Source of the DNA: Bradyrhizobium vignae
Lineage (GTDB): Bacteria; Pseudomonadota; Alphaproteobacteria; Rhizobiales; Xanthobacteraceae
DNA length: 53,689 nt
Direction: 5' to 3'
NCBI RefSeq assembly: GCF_004114425.1
Contig: NZ_RDQF01000054.1
Location: 1-53,689 of the forward strand
A program made the position numbers and the translations under genes. Positions 1-7,781 of the stretch are shown one piece after another. Below the pieces are notes generated by a model. That model saw only the letters and a program-made list of their open reading frames with translations. It had not been told where the DNA came from and did no database searches. Each line of letters opens with the position of its first letter. Position 1 is the first letter of the stretch.

Positions 1-137
1 GCAGGCCATCTCAATTTGAAGCGAACTTGGAGCAGATGACTTTGAAACCCCGCGACAACCCGATCGGCACGAGGTTGTCACCCATCTCTTAGGTACGTTT
101 CGTTACCCATGTCTCCGGGCCGGACATTTTGGTGGGA

Positions 138-227
138 TGGCGGAGAGAGTGGGATTCGAACCCACGGTACGGTTTCCCGCACACACGCTTTCCAAGCGTG
201 CGCCTTAAGCCACTCGGCCATCTCTCC
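138..227 (-). tRNA. tRNA-Ser (anticodon GGA)
   Basis: Read on the minus strand, the gene starts GGAGAGATGGCCGAGTGG and ends with an encoded CCA at 138-140. The 7-bp acceptor stem pairs 227-221 with 148-142. The anticodon loop sits at about 190-196 and gives GGA between the CGCTT and AAGCG arms. A long variable arm and a T loop reading GGTTCGAATCC are visible. The 90-nt length and long extra arm are diagnostic of the serine class. No integrase gene or duplicated tRNA 3' end is seen nearby, so there is no sign that it serves as an attachment site. Confidence 0.97.
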
Positions 228-422
228 GGAGCGCCCTCTCTTGAAGGGGCGCCGATGATTTTGCAAGGGATCGCGGGGAAATCGAGCAATTTTTCCGCAA
301 CTTATTGTATTTACAGGATAATATCTGGTCTCCACACGTGCCTTGGCACGCCTGCCGGCTGAACCGCAGGCGGGTTTGGCGCGACGATTCACGGGAAGCC
401 GCCAAACACCACCGGGGACGCC

Positions 423-764
423 ATGACCATCTGCAAGACCATCGCCGCCCTGAGCCTGATTTCGGCCCTCGGCTCCGCCCTCGCCGCCCCGGCCCTGGGG
501 CGGGTCTGCACCCGGCAAGGCGTCGACGTCAGCTGCGACGACGGGCGGCGCGGGGTGCTGTCGGGGAATGCCATCATCTGGCCGGACGGCACCCGCTCGA
601 GCTCGACGCCGCATCAGAGCGTGATCATCGGCAACAAGAGCTCGGTGCATGTCGGGCCCGGCGTGTTCGTCGGCCAGGGCAAGGGCGTGGTGCCGCTGGA
701 CGATCCCAGCGCGCCGAACAAGCCGCAATGCGCGATCCTGGATGGCCTGTCGTATTGCTATTGA
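423..764 (+). CDS. Small exported protein of unknown function
   Basis: The 113-residue product begins with a classical signal peptide (MTICK, then a hydrophobic run rich in Ala and Leu, with probable cleavage after APALG near residue 26). The mature part is small and holds four cysteines in two pairs (CTRQGVDVSC near the start, CAILDGLSYC at the end), so two disulfides in the periplasm are plausible. A GGGGA sequence lies just before the ATG. It stands alone, with the tRNA behind it and a palindromic repeat after it. I do not recognise a named domain. It resembles small secreted hypothetical proteins of Bradyrhizobium. Confidence 0.75.
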   Translation: MTICKTIAALSLISALGSALAAPALGRVCTRQGVDVSCDDGRRGVLSGNAIIWPDGTRSSSTPHQSVIIGNKSSVHVGPGVFVGQGKGVVPLDDPSAPNKPQCAILDGLSYCY

Positions 765-821
765 GGAGGCGTCGCGAATCCGACTGTCACCGTCCTTGCG
801 GAAACAGGCCCCTCACCCCGA

Positions 822-849
822 CCCTCTCCCCGTAAGAACGGGGCGAGGG
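822..849. repeat. Palindromic intergenic repeat (REP-like)
   Basis: CCCTCTCCCCG (822-832) and CGGGGCGAGGG (839-849) form a stem of 11 positions with one mismatch around a 6-nt loop. It lies between the 3' ends of two convergent genes and has no T-run, so it looks like a dispersed repeat and not a classical terminator. It could still protect the 3' end of the otsA transcript. Confidence 0.6.
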
Positions 850-858
850 AGAAGAAAG

Positions 859-2322
859 TCAAATCAACCGCACCCCTGATATCGCCGACCTCAGCCAGCG
901 CAGCGCCTGCGGCGGCTGGGCTGCGAGTGGGGCGACGGCGGCCTTTTCGGTACGGCACTTCTCGAGCCCGGCAACGAAATCGGCGGACCATTGCTGGATG
1001 GTGTGGCCGCGCAGCTTCTTCATCATCGCGTCCCAGCGCATCTTGCGCTCGGTGAGCGGCATGGCGGCGGCGATCGCGATCGCGCGGGCCATGCCGTCGA
1101 TGTCGTGCGGATTGACCAGCAGTGCGGCGTCGAGCTCGTTGGCCGCGCCGGCGAATTTCGACAGCACCAGCACGCCGGGATCGGCCGGGTTTTGCGCGGC
1201 GACATATTCCTTGGCGACGAGGTTCATGCCGTCGTGCAGCGGCGTCACCACGCCGATCTGCGCGGCGCGGTAGAGTCCCGCGAGCACGGCCTGGCTGAAG
1301 CCTTTGTTCAAATAGCGGATCGGCGTCCAGTCGACCTCGCCGTGGCGGCCGTTGACGTCGGAGACGAGGCGCGCGACCTCGTTCTGGAGATTGCCATAGG
1401 CCTCGATGCCGCCGCGCGAGGGGTTGGCGATCTGGAGCAGCGAGATGCTGCGCGCAAACTGCGGGTGCTCGGTCCAGAGCCTGTCGAACGCGCTGATGCG
1501 ATTGACGAGACCCTTCGAATAGTCGAGCCGGTCGACGCCGATCGCGAGCCGCTCGCCGTTGAGGCTGCGGCGCAGGCGCGACACGTCAGGATGCGAGGCC
1601 GATTTTGCGGCATAGGCAGCGAACTTCTCCGCATCGATGCCGATCGGAAACACTTCGCAGCGCGTGCGCCCGTGCTGCGAGATCGCAATGCCGTCCTCGA
1701 TGGCGAGACCGAGTTCGCCGCCGACATAGCCGAGAAAATTCTGGCGGTCTTCCTCGGTCTGGAAGCCGAGCAGATCGTAGGCCAGCATCGCCGTGATCAG
1801 CTCACGATGGTTGGGCACGCCCTGGATCACCGCGGCGACGGGCCACGGCGTATGCAGGAAGAAGCCGATCGGATCATCGACGCCGAGCTCGCGCAGCTCG
1901 GCACCAAGCGCGAGGAAATGATAGTCCTGCACCCAGAACGCGGTCTTGGGTTTTCGGAAGCGCAGCAGGGCCCGCGCCATGAAGGCATTGACCTCGCGAT
2001 AGCTGACATAGTCCTCGCGCGAGACGCGGATCAGATCGCTGCGCGAATGCAGTGCCGGCCACAGCGCGGAATTGGCGAAGCCTTCGTAATAACCGCCGTA
2101 ATGCGCCGCCGGCAGATCCAGCGTCGCAATCGCGCCCGTCCCGAGCGCCTCGATCTCGGCGAAGGGTTCCTTCTGATGGCCATCACGCACCCGGCCGGAG
2201 GAACCGACCCAGATCGCACCAGAATGTTCCACCACGGGAAGCAGTGCCGCCGCAAGGCCGCCCGTCATGGGCTCGTTGGGTTTGCCGCGGGCGACGCGAT
2301 TTGAAACGACGATCAAGTTCAC
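859..2322 (-). CDS. otsA: Trehalose-6-phosphate synthase (GT20)
   Basis: OtsA makes trehalose 6-phosphate from a nucleotide-activated glucose and glucose 6-phosphate in the cytoplasm. Family signatures are visible through the 487-residue protein: LIVVSNRVARG at the N-terminus, FFLHTPWP, GVDRLDYSKGL, and HDGMNLVAKEYVAAQN near the C-terminus. I chose GTG at 2322 because AGGAGG sits 9 nt upstream. The ATG at 2343 gives seven extra residues but has no such site and itself lies just before that AGGAGG. The gene is last after an MFS gene and otsB, with a 242-nt gap that may hold its own stress promoter. The product is a compatible solute for osmotic, desiccation and heat stress. Confidence 0.95.
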   Translation of the reverse strand: MNLIVVSNRVARGKPNEPMTGGLAAALLPVVEHSGAIWVGSSGRVRDGHQKEPFAEIEALGTGAIATLDLPAAHYGGYYEGFANSALWPALHSRSDLIRVSREDYVSYREVNAFMARALLRFRKPKTAFWVQDYHFLALGAELRELGVDDPIGFFLHTPWPVAAVIQGVPNHRELITAMLAYDLLGFQTEEDRQNFLGYVGGELGLAIEDGIAISQHGRTRCEVFPIGIDAEKFAAYAAKSASHPDVSRLRRSLNGERLAIGVDRLDYSKGLVNRISAFDRLWTEHPQFARSISLLQIANPSRGGIEAYGNLQNEVARLVSDVNGRHGEVDWTPIRYLNKGFSQAVLAGLYRAAQIGVVTPLHDGMNLVAKEYVAAQNPADPGVLVLSKFAGAANELDAALLVNPHDIDGMARAIAIAAAMPLTERKMRWDAMMKKLRGHTIQQWSADFVAGLEKCRTEKAAVAPLAAQPPQALRWLRSAISGVRLI

Positions 2323-2355
2323 AGGTCGTCCCCTCCTGTTCATTCCACCGCGTTT

Positions 2356-2380
2356 AACTGCCGTTCATCAATATGGTTCC
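2356..2380 (-). promoter_or_regulatory. Candidate weak EcfG-type promoter for otsA
   Basis: On the minus strand GGAAC (2380-2376) is followed after 17 nt by GTT (2358-2356). This approximates the EcfG consensus GGAAC-N16-17-CGTT, but the first base of the second box is A and not C. It lies about 34 nt before the chosen GTG. It is weaker than the divergent pair at 4976-5029, and I regard it as a possible secondary promoter. Confidence 0.35.
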
Positions 2381-2388
2381 GGATCATC

Positions 2389-2406
2389 GTTTCAACCAAT
2401 TGAAAC
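2389..2406. promoter_or_regulatory. Perfect 7-bp inverted repeat upstream of otsA
   Basis: GTTTCAA and TTGAAAC flank the 4-nt spacer CCAA, about 67 nt upstream of the otsA start. The symmetry and position suggest an operator, but no regulator can be named. On the minus strand the right half also supplies a TTGAAA that could act as a -35 box. Confidence 0.35.
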
Positions 2407-2564
2407 CAAAATCGGGCGCGTGCGTTGGAACTGGCTTCGCTTGCGGAACCCGGCAAATTTCGCCGCCAAAACAGCTTTTCCGTTTCTGTTCCGCAGCATT
2501 CATAGCGCCGCGCAATGCGCTGCGCTGAATGCATTCGTGTCTGTAAGGTGGCGCTGCCTTGGTT

Positions 2565-3383
2565 TCACCTCGGATCGAGCAGGCGCGCAAGGAACGCACG
2601 CACATCGCTCGGCGCGTCGAAGTGGCCGTTCACGCCCATGGCGCGGCGGCCGACCGAGAAGGCGAGCCCGTCCATGTCGGGCATGATCGCAAACACCGTT
2701 TCATCGGTGACGTCGTCGCCGATGAAGAGCGGGCGTCGTCCGCTGAACGGCTCGTGCTTCATCAATTCGCGCACACCGCTCGCCTTGGTGAAGCCGGAAT
2801 GCTTGATCTCGCAAACGAATTTGCCCGGCAGCACCTCGATCGGCGCGTTGGGCAGATCGGCGCGGATCAGCGAGACGGATTCGTAGATCGCCTTCTCCGC
2901 ATGCGGTGCAAGGCGGTAATGCAGCGCGAGCGAATAGCCCTTGTCCTCGAGCAGGATGCCAGGGCTCAGCTTGGCGATGGCGGCCAGGCGCCGCTTCAGC
3001 TCCTTGTCGAGCGGCGGGGCGTGGACATCATCCGCTTCACTGTCCACCGACAGCCGCATCTCCGCGCCGTGGCCGGCGACGGCGCGGAATACATCGGGCG
3101 CGAAGATCAGGTCGATGTCGTTGAGCGAGCGGCCGCTGACCAGCGCCAGCGCTCCGGAGGTGCGCTCGGTCAGATGCTTCAGCGTTTCCGACAGGCCCGG
3201 CGGCACCCACACCTCGCGCGGCGTCGGCATCAGGTCGAGCAGCGTGCCGTCGATGTCGAGCAGGATGGCGATTTCATCGAGATGCGGCACCAGCGCATGC
3301 GGCACCGGCACCGTTTCCGGCGTATCGTCATCCCGCATGGTGCGCTTCTGCTCCAACGTCATTTCCGCAAGTTCCGATTTCAT
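2565..3383 (-). CDS. otsB: Trehalose-6-phosphate phosphatase (HAD superfamily)
   Basis: OtsB dephosphorylates trehalose 6-phosphate to trehalose. The catalytic HAD motif DIDGT lies in the segment AILLDIDGTLLDLMPTP, with the first Asp as nucleophile. The C-terminal acidic motif FIGDDVTDE closes the metal site. The start at 3383 (MKSELAEM) has GGAG seven nt upstream and lies only 4 nt after the stop of the MFS gene, which implies co-transcription and probably coupled translation. The longer reading to 3452 overlaps the MFS gene and is not needed. The protein is 272 residues, normal for the family. Confidence 0.94.
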   Translation of the reverse strand: MKSELAEMTLEQKRTMRDDDTPETVPVPHALVPHLDEIAILLDIDGTLLDLMPTPREVWVPPGLSETLKHLTERTSGALALVSGRSLNDIDLIFAPDVFRAVAGHGAEMRLSVDSEADDVHAPPLDKELKRRLAAIAKLSPGILLEDKGYSLALHYRLAPHAEKAIYESVSLIRADLPNAPIEVLPGKFVCEIKHSGFTKASGVRELMKHEPFSGRRPLFIGDDVTDETVFAIMPDMDGLAFSVGRRAMGVNGHFDAPSDVRAFLARLLDPR

Positions 3384-3387
3384 CAGT

Positions 3388-4875
3388 CTACTCCATAAAG
3401 GCGAGCGGGCGCGCGACGTGTTCGAGCGATTTGCGCTCCGCGGAGACGGCATAGCGCCACGCCACGATCGCAGCCGCGATCATCAGGACTGCCCCCAGCA
3501 GATAGCCGGCGAACACGCTGTTGCGTGATCCCGTGTCGATCAGCGCGCCGAACAGCGCCGGCCCGATCACGCCGCCGATGCCGGTGCCGACCGCATAGAA
3601 CACCGCGATCGCCAGCGCGCGAACCTCAAGGGGAAAGGTCTCGCTGACGGTGAGATAGGCCGCGCTCGCGGCGGGCGATGCAAAGAAGAAGATCACCATC
3701 CAGGCGATGGTCTGCCCCTGCGCACTGAGCACGCCGATCGTGAACAGATAACCCGAGAGCGCCAGCAGCAGCCCGGAGACACCGTAGGTGAACATGATCA
3801 TAACACGGCGGCCGAGCGTGTCGAACAGGCGACCGAGCAGCAGCGGTCCGAGGAAGTTGCCGGCGGCGAAGGGCAGCAGGTACCAGCCGACATGATCGGC
3901 GCTGATCCCGTAGAAATCGGTCAGCACCAGCGCGAAGGTGAAGAAGATCGCGTTGTAGAAGAACGCCTGCGCGCTCATCAGCACGAGACCGACCAGCGCG
4001 CGCTGACGATAGGCGGAAAACAGCGTATGCACGACTTCGCGGATCGGCGTGTGATCGCGCATCTTCAGCCGGACCGTTGTAAAGCGCTCCTCGCTCGCAT
4101 CCTGGTCGCGTCCGATCACCGAACGCTCGATGTCGTCGACGATCGCGTGGGCCTGGTCTGGCCGCCCGTGGATCATCAACCAGCGCGGACTTTCCGGGAT
4201 CCACATCCGCATCAACAGCACGACGAGACCGATGGAGGCACCGATGAGATAAGCCAGGCGCCAGCCGAGATCGGGGCCGGTTACGGCGGGATCGAGCAGC
4301 ACGATAGCCGCCACCGCGCCCATCGCAGCACCGATCCAGAAGCTGCCGTTGATGACGAGATCGGTCCAGCCGCGATAGCGCGCCGGCACCAGCTCCTGGA
4401 TGGTCGAATTGATCGCGGTGTACTCGCCGCCGATGCCGGCGCCGGTGAGGAAGCGGAATAGCGCGTAGCTCGCGACATCCCATGACAGCGCGGTCGCGGC
4501 CGTAGCCGAGAGATAGAGCGCAAGCGTGATGAAGAACAGCTTCTTGCGGCCGATGCGGTCGGTGAGCCAGCCGAAGCCGAGTGCACCGAGCACGGCGCCG
4601 GCGAGATAGGCGGAGTTGGCGATGCCGAGATCGAGATTGGAGAAATGCAGCGACGGGCTCTGCTTCAGCGCGCCGGAGAGCGCACCCGCCAAGGTCACTT
4701 CGAGCCCGTCGAGAATCCAGGTGATGCCGAGCGCCAGCACGACGCGGGTATGAAAGCCGCTCCACGGCAGCGCGTCGAGCCGCGAGGGAATGCTGGTCTC
4801 GACGATACGGTCGGTGGCGGTCGCCGCCGGGACTACGGGTGCATAGTTCAGCGCTGGGTTCTGCTGCAATTCCAT
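3388..4875 (-). CDS. MFS transporter, co-transcribed with otsBA
   Basis: This is a 12-helix major facilitator permease of 495 residues in the inner membrane. MFS motif A is clear in GWLTDRIGRKKLF between helices 2 and 3, and GAGIGGEYTAINS marks the sugar/metabolite:H+ symporter branch. The substrate cannot be read from the sequence. It is first of a three-gene unit with otsB and otsA, and a consensus EcfG promoter lies at 4976-5000, so its role is likely in stress adaptation, perhaps solute uptake. I start at 4875 (MELQQNP) because the alternative ATG at 4956 would leave almost no leader after that promoter. Either start keeps all helices. Confidence 0.85.
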   Translation of the reverse strand: MELQQNPALNYAPVVPAATATDRIVETSIPSRLDALPWSGFHTRVVLALGITWILDGLEVTLAGALSGALKQSPSLHFSNLDLGIANSAYLAGAVLGALGFGWLTDRIGRKKLFFITLALYLSATAATALSWDVASYALFRFLTGAGIGGEYTAINSTIQELVPARYRGWTDLVINGSFWIGAAMGAVAAIVLLDPAVTGPDLGWRLAYLIGASIGLVVLLMRMWIPESPRWLMIHGRPDQAHAIVDDIERSVIGRDQDASEERFTTVRLKMRDHTPIREVVHTLFSAYRQRALVGLVLMSAQAFFYNAIFFTFALVLTDFYGISADHVGWYLLPFAAGNFLGPLLLGRLFDTLGRRVMIMFTYGVSGLLLALSGYLFTIGVLSAQGQTIAWMVIFFFASPAASAAYLTVSETFPLEVRALAIAVFYAVGTGIGGVIGPALFGALIDTGSRNSVFAGYLLGAVLMIAAAIVAWRYAVSAERKSLEHVARPLAFME

Positions 4876-4975
4876 CGGGTTGTTGCGTCTGATCAATGGA
4901 AGCGGCCCCGCTTCACAGGCCGTGGACGGGTCGGTCCGATCATGGGGGTGCGGCATTCTGCCTGCCACCTGCGAC

Positions 4976-5000
4976 AACGTCTGCGATGAGGCCCGGTTCC
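4976..5000 (-). promoter_or_regulatory. EcfG-type general-stress promoter for MFS-otsB-otsA
   Basis: Read on the minus strand, GGAAC (5000-4996) is followed by exactly 16 nt and then CGTT (4979-4976). This is the full consensus of alphaproteobacterial EcfG sigma factors, which act under PhyR-NepR control. The leader to the start at 4875 would be about 90 nt. Confidence 0.75.
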
Positions 5001-5004
5001 CTCG

Positions 5005-5029
5005 GGAACAGTCTCCAAGAGCACCCGTT
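5005..5029 (+). promoter_or_regulatory. EcfG-type general-stress promoter for the DUF3175 gene
   Basis: GGAAC (5005-5009) is followed by exactly 16 nt and then CGTT (5026-5029), a full consensus match. It ends 27 nt before the ATG at 5057. It is back to back with the promoter at 4976-5000; the two -35 boxes lie 4 nt apart. Confidence 0.75.
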
Positions 5030-5056
5030 TCCGATTGAGCTCCAAGGAGTTGACGC

Positions 5057-5446
5057 ATGGCTCAGGTCAGAAAGACGACACATTCACGCAAGACAGGCGC
5101 ACGAAAGACAGGCGCGCGCAGCAGCGCGCGTCGCAAGGTGAGCACGACGCGCAAGAGGTCAAGTCGTCGTGCAGCACCGAAGCGCTGGTCGCAACGGGTG
5201 ACGCAGGAGAGCGACGCGCTCGATCTCAAGCGCGGCGTGTTCAAGTTCAAGGATCCCAAGAAGATCGCGGCCTCGCTGAAGCGCTCGGCCGAGCACAGTC
5301 GGCGCCGCAAGGCCGGCGCCTATCGCTCCGCGCTGTCGATGCTGACGTTCTACATCAACCGCGCCGGCAAGACGCTGCCGAAAACGCAGCGGACGCGGCT
5401 GGAACGGGCCAAGGGAGAGCTGAAGCGGGCATTCGGGAAAGAGTGA
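5057..5446 (+). CDS. DUF3175 protein with very basic N-terminus
   Basis: The protein has 129 residues. Residues 1-40 are almost entirely Lys, Arg, Ser, Thr and Ala in repeats such as RKTGARKTGAR, like histone H1-type tails. From about residue 43 the segment WSQRVTQESDALDLKRGVFK starts the DUF3175 domain, which ends KTLPKTQRTRLERAKGELK. CAAGGAG precedes the ATG. The function is not known. The basic tail suggests nucleic-acid binding, and the consensus EcfG promoter directly upstream suggests expression in the general stress response together with trehalose synthesis. The domain call is firm; the DNA-binding idea is inference. Confidence 0.88.
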   Translation: MAQVRKTTHSRKTGARKTGARSSARRKVSTTRKRSSRRAAPKRWSQRVTQESDALDLKRGVFKFKDPKKIAASLKRSAEHSRRRKAGAYRSALSMLTFYINRAGKTLPKTQRTRLERAKGELKRAFGKE

Positions 5447-5488
5447 GACGCGCGCTTTTTCTCCCCTGTCATCCCCGACCAGTGCGCC

Positions 5489-7546
5489 CTACGCCGCCCG
5501 GATATTCGCCATGAAGCGGTCGAGCTCGGCGCGCAGACGGGTGCTTTCGCTCGACAGCGTCTTGGCCGAGTTCAGCACCTCTTCCGAAGCCGAGCCGGTC
5601 TCGGCGGCGCCGCGGTTGACCTCGCCGATGTCGGTGGCTGCGGCCTGGGTGCCCTGCGCGACGGTCTGGACGCTGCGGGCGATCTCCTGCGTCGCGGCGC
5701 CCTGCTGCTCGACCGCGCTCGCGATCGAGGTCGAGATCGACGAGATCTGGCCGATGGTCGCGCCGATCTCCTTGATCGCGGCGACCGATTCGGCCGTGGC
5801 GCCCTGCATGCCCGTGATGTGCGAGGAGATCTCGTCGGTCGCCTTCGCGGTCTGGCTCGCCAGTGACTTCACCTCGCTCGCCACGACCGCAAAGCCACGG
5901 CCGGCCTCACCGGCGCGGGCCGCCTCGATGGTGGCGTTGAGCGCGAGCAGGTTGGTCTGCTCGGCGATCGCGGTGATCAGCTTGACCACCTCGCCGATCT
6001 GCTGGGCGGCATGCGACAGCTTGCCGATGCGGCCGTCGGTCTCCTTGGCCTGCATCACGGCGGCTTCGGCGATGCGGCTGGAGTCACGGACCTGGCGGCC
6101 GATCTCCTCGACCGAGGCCGAGAGCTCTTCCGTCGCGGTCGCCACCGACTGCATGTTGGAGGAGGCCTGCTCGGAAACGCCGGCGACCTGGCTCGACAGG
6201 CTCTGCGTGGTCTCGGCGGTGCGCGTCAGCGTGGAGGCCGCCGATTCCAGCTGCACGGCCGAGGCCGAGACGTTGGAGACGATGGCGCCGACCGCGCTCT
6301 CGAAATCGTCGGCAAAGCGGATCAGCTCGGCGCGACGCGCGGCGGCCTGCTCCCGGTTCTGGACTTCGCTGGCGGCGGCATCGCGCTCGGCCTTGGCCAC
6401 CGCCTGAACCTTGAACTCCTCGACCGCGCCGGCCATCTCGCCGATCTCGTCCTTGCGCCCCAAACCCGGCAGCACGACGTCGAAATTGCCCGAGGCAAGC
6501 TCGCGCATCGCCCTGCACATAGCGATCATCGGACGCGAGATGCCGGTGCCGAGCAGGAAAGCGAAGACCGCGCCAAGCAGCGTGCCGCCGACGGCCAGCA
6601 TCAGCACCAGCTGCTCGGTCTTTCCGATGGTCGCCTCCGACTCCGAATCCAGCCGCTGCTGTTCGGCGACGAGGTCCGCCTTCATGGCGGTCGCGCCTTG
6701 CAGGATCGCACCGGCCGAGCCGTTCATTTCGTTGACGAGATCATCGACCAGCTTGGCATTGGCGATCAGCTTCTCCAGCGCTTCGCGATACGCACCGAGC
6801 AGTCCCCTGGCATCCTTCAGGCCGGCGACGATCTTGTCGTCCATGGAGTAGACCGCGCTGAGCGAGTTCTCGACGAATTTCAGCCGTGCCAGCGCGCTGG
6901 TGGCGATCGCCTGATCGGACGTCAGCACGAAATTGGTCGCGGCCGCACTCGCGGTCTGGAACTGGGCATTGACCTGCTTGGTGCCGAACTCGATCGCCTG
7001 TGCTTCGGCGTCGGACGCGTTGTTGCCGATGTCGTCGAGCTTGTATTTCAGGAGGTTGGCGTTGCGGCTGAGCTGGTTCTGCACCAGCAGCGCACTGTCG
7101 CGCTTGGCCTGGAGCACCTTTGCGAAAGTCGCGGAGAAGTTGGAGAATTCTTTGGTGAGCTTGTCGAGACTCTCCTGCCGCGCCGGCTTCTTGGCACCCT
7201 TGACGGCCTGGCCGATGGCGTCCTTCAGGCTGGCTTCAGCAACGAGGGCCGCCTTGGCGTCGTCTTCCTTGCCGGTGACGACGAAATATTTGACGGCCGA
7301 ACGATAGGCAAGCAGCTCACGGTCGATGTTGCGGGCAAGATCGGCCTCGGACACGCTGCTGCGGTACGACCCGACCCCGGAGGCGACGCGTTCGAAGCCG
7401 AAATAGGAGAAGGCCATGCTGCCGGCGGAGATCACCAGCACGGCGGCGAAGCCGAGGATGATTTTTGCGCGGAACCTGAGGGTCGGAAATAGTGTGCGCT
7501 TAGACGGCGACGCGATACGCCCGGACATTCCCAACCCCCAGCTCAT
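5489..7546 (-). CDS. Methyl-accepting chemotaxis protein
   Basis: This 685-residue transmembrane chemoreceptor has a first helix at about residues 32-52 (IILGFAAVLVISAGSM), a helical periplasmic sensor domain of roughly 250 residues, and a second helix around LVLMLAVGGTLLGAVFAFLL. A HAMP domain follows, then a long cytoplasmic signalling hairpin whose tip reads EQTNLLALNATIEAARAGE, where CheA and CheW bind. No CheR-tethering pentapeptide is present at the C-terminus (ANIRAA). The ligand is unknown. The ATG at 7528 (MSGRIASP) has a G-rich stretch before it and may be the true start. No che genes are adjacent, so it is an orphan receptor. Confidence 0.93.
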   Translation of the reverse strand: MSWGLGMSGRIASPSKRTLFPTLRFRAKIILGFAAVLVISAGSMAFSYFGFERVASGVGSYRSSVSEADLARNIDRELLAYRSAVKYFVVTGKEDDAKAALVAEASLKDAIGQAVKGAKKPARQESLDKLTKEFSNFSATFAKVLQAKRDSALLVQNQLSRNANLLKYKLDDIGNNASDAEAQAIEFGTKQVNAQFQTASAAATNFVLTSDQAIATSALARLKFVENSLSAVYSMDDKIVAGLKDARGLLGAYREALEKLIANAKLVDDLVNEMNGSAGAILQGATAMKADLVAEQQRLDSESEATIGKTEQLVLMLAVGGTLLGAVFAFLLGTGISRPMIAMCRAMRELASGNFDVVLPGLGRKDEIGEMAGAVEEFKVQAVAKAERDAAASEVQNREQAAARRAELIRFADDFESAVGAIVSNVSASAVQLESAASTLTRTAETTQSLSSQVAGVSEQASSNMQSVATATEELSASVEEIGRQVRDSSRIAEAAVMQAKETDGRIGKLSHAAQQIGEVVKLITAIAEQTNLLALNATIEAARAGEAGRGFAVVASEVKSLASQTAKATDEISSHITGMQGATAESVAAIKEIGATIGQISSISTSIASAVEQQGAATQEIARSVQTVAQGTQAAATDIGEVNRGAAETGSASEEVLNSAKTLSSESTRLRAELDRFMANIRAA

Positions 7547-7781
7547 GTTCTTGCAGGATTCTGCGGCCCGGAAGCAGCCCTTTCCGAACCGTGCGCAAAA
7601 TTAAGGCATAATCGTCAAGGGGTGGTAAATCCGTGCAGCCCGCATTCTGGATGGAGAGCTCCTCCACCCGGCCTTGTGGGGGTCGGGCGCCGTGTTGCAG
7701 CCAACCGGAAAACGCCTTACTCTCGAATACTTATCAGGCACTTGGCGTTAGACCGAGCTGGTCCTCGAGGGGAGAAACGGA

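Noticed and set aside
138..764. tRNA-Ser as an insertion site for a genomic island
   Set aside because: No integrase, no repeated tRNA 3' end and no composition change follow; the next genes look like core genes.
991..2304. 437-codon open frame on the plus strand opposite otsA
   Set aside because: It is antisense to a clear otsA and has no domain. High third-position GC removes stop codons on the opposite strand.
6011..7492. 493-codon frame opposite the chemoreceptor gene
   Set aside because: The product is rich in Gly, Arg, His and Asp with no fold signature; it is a shadow of the receptor gene.
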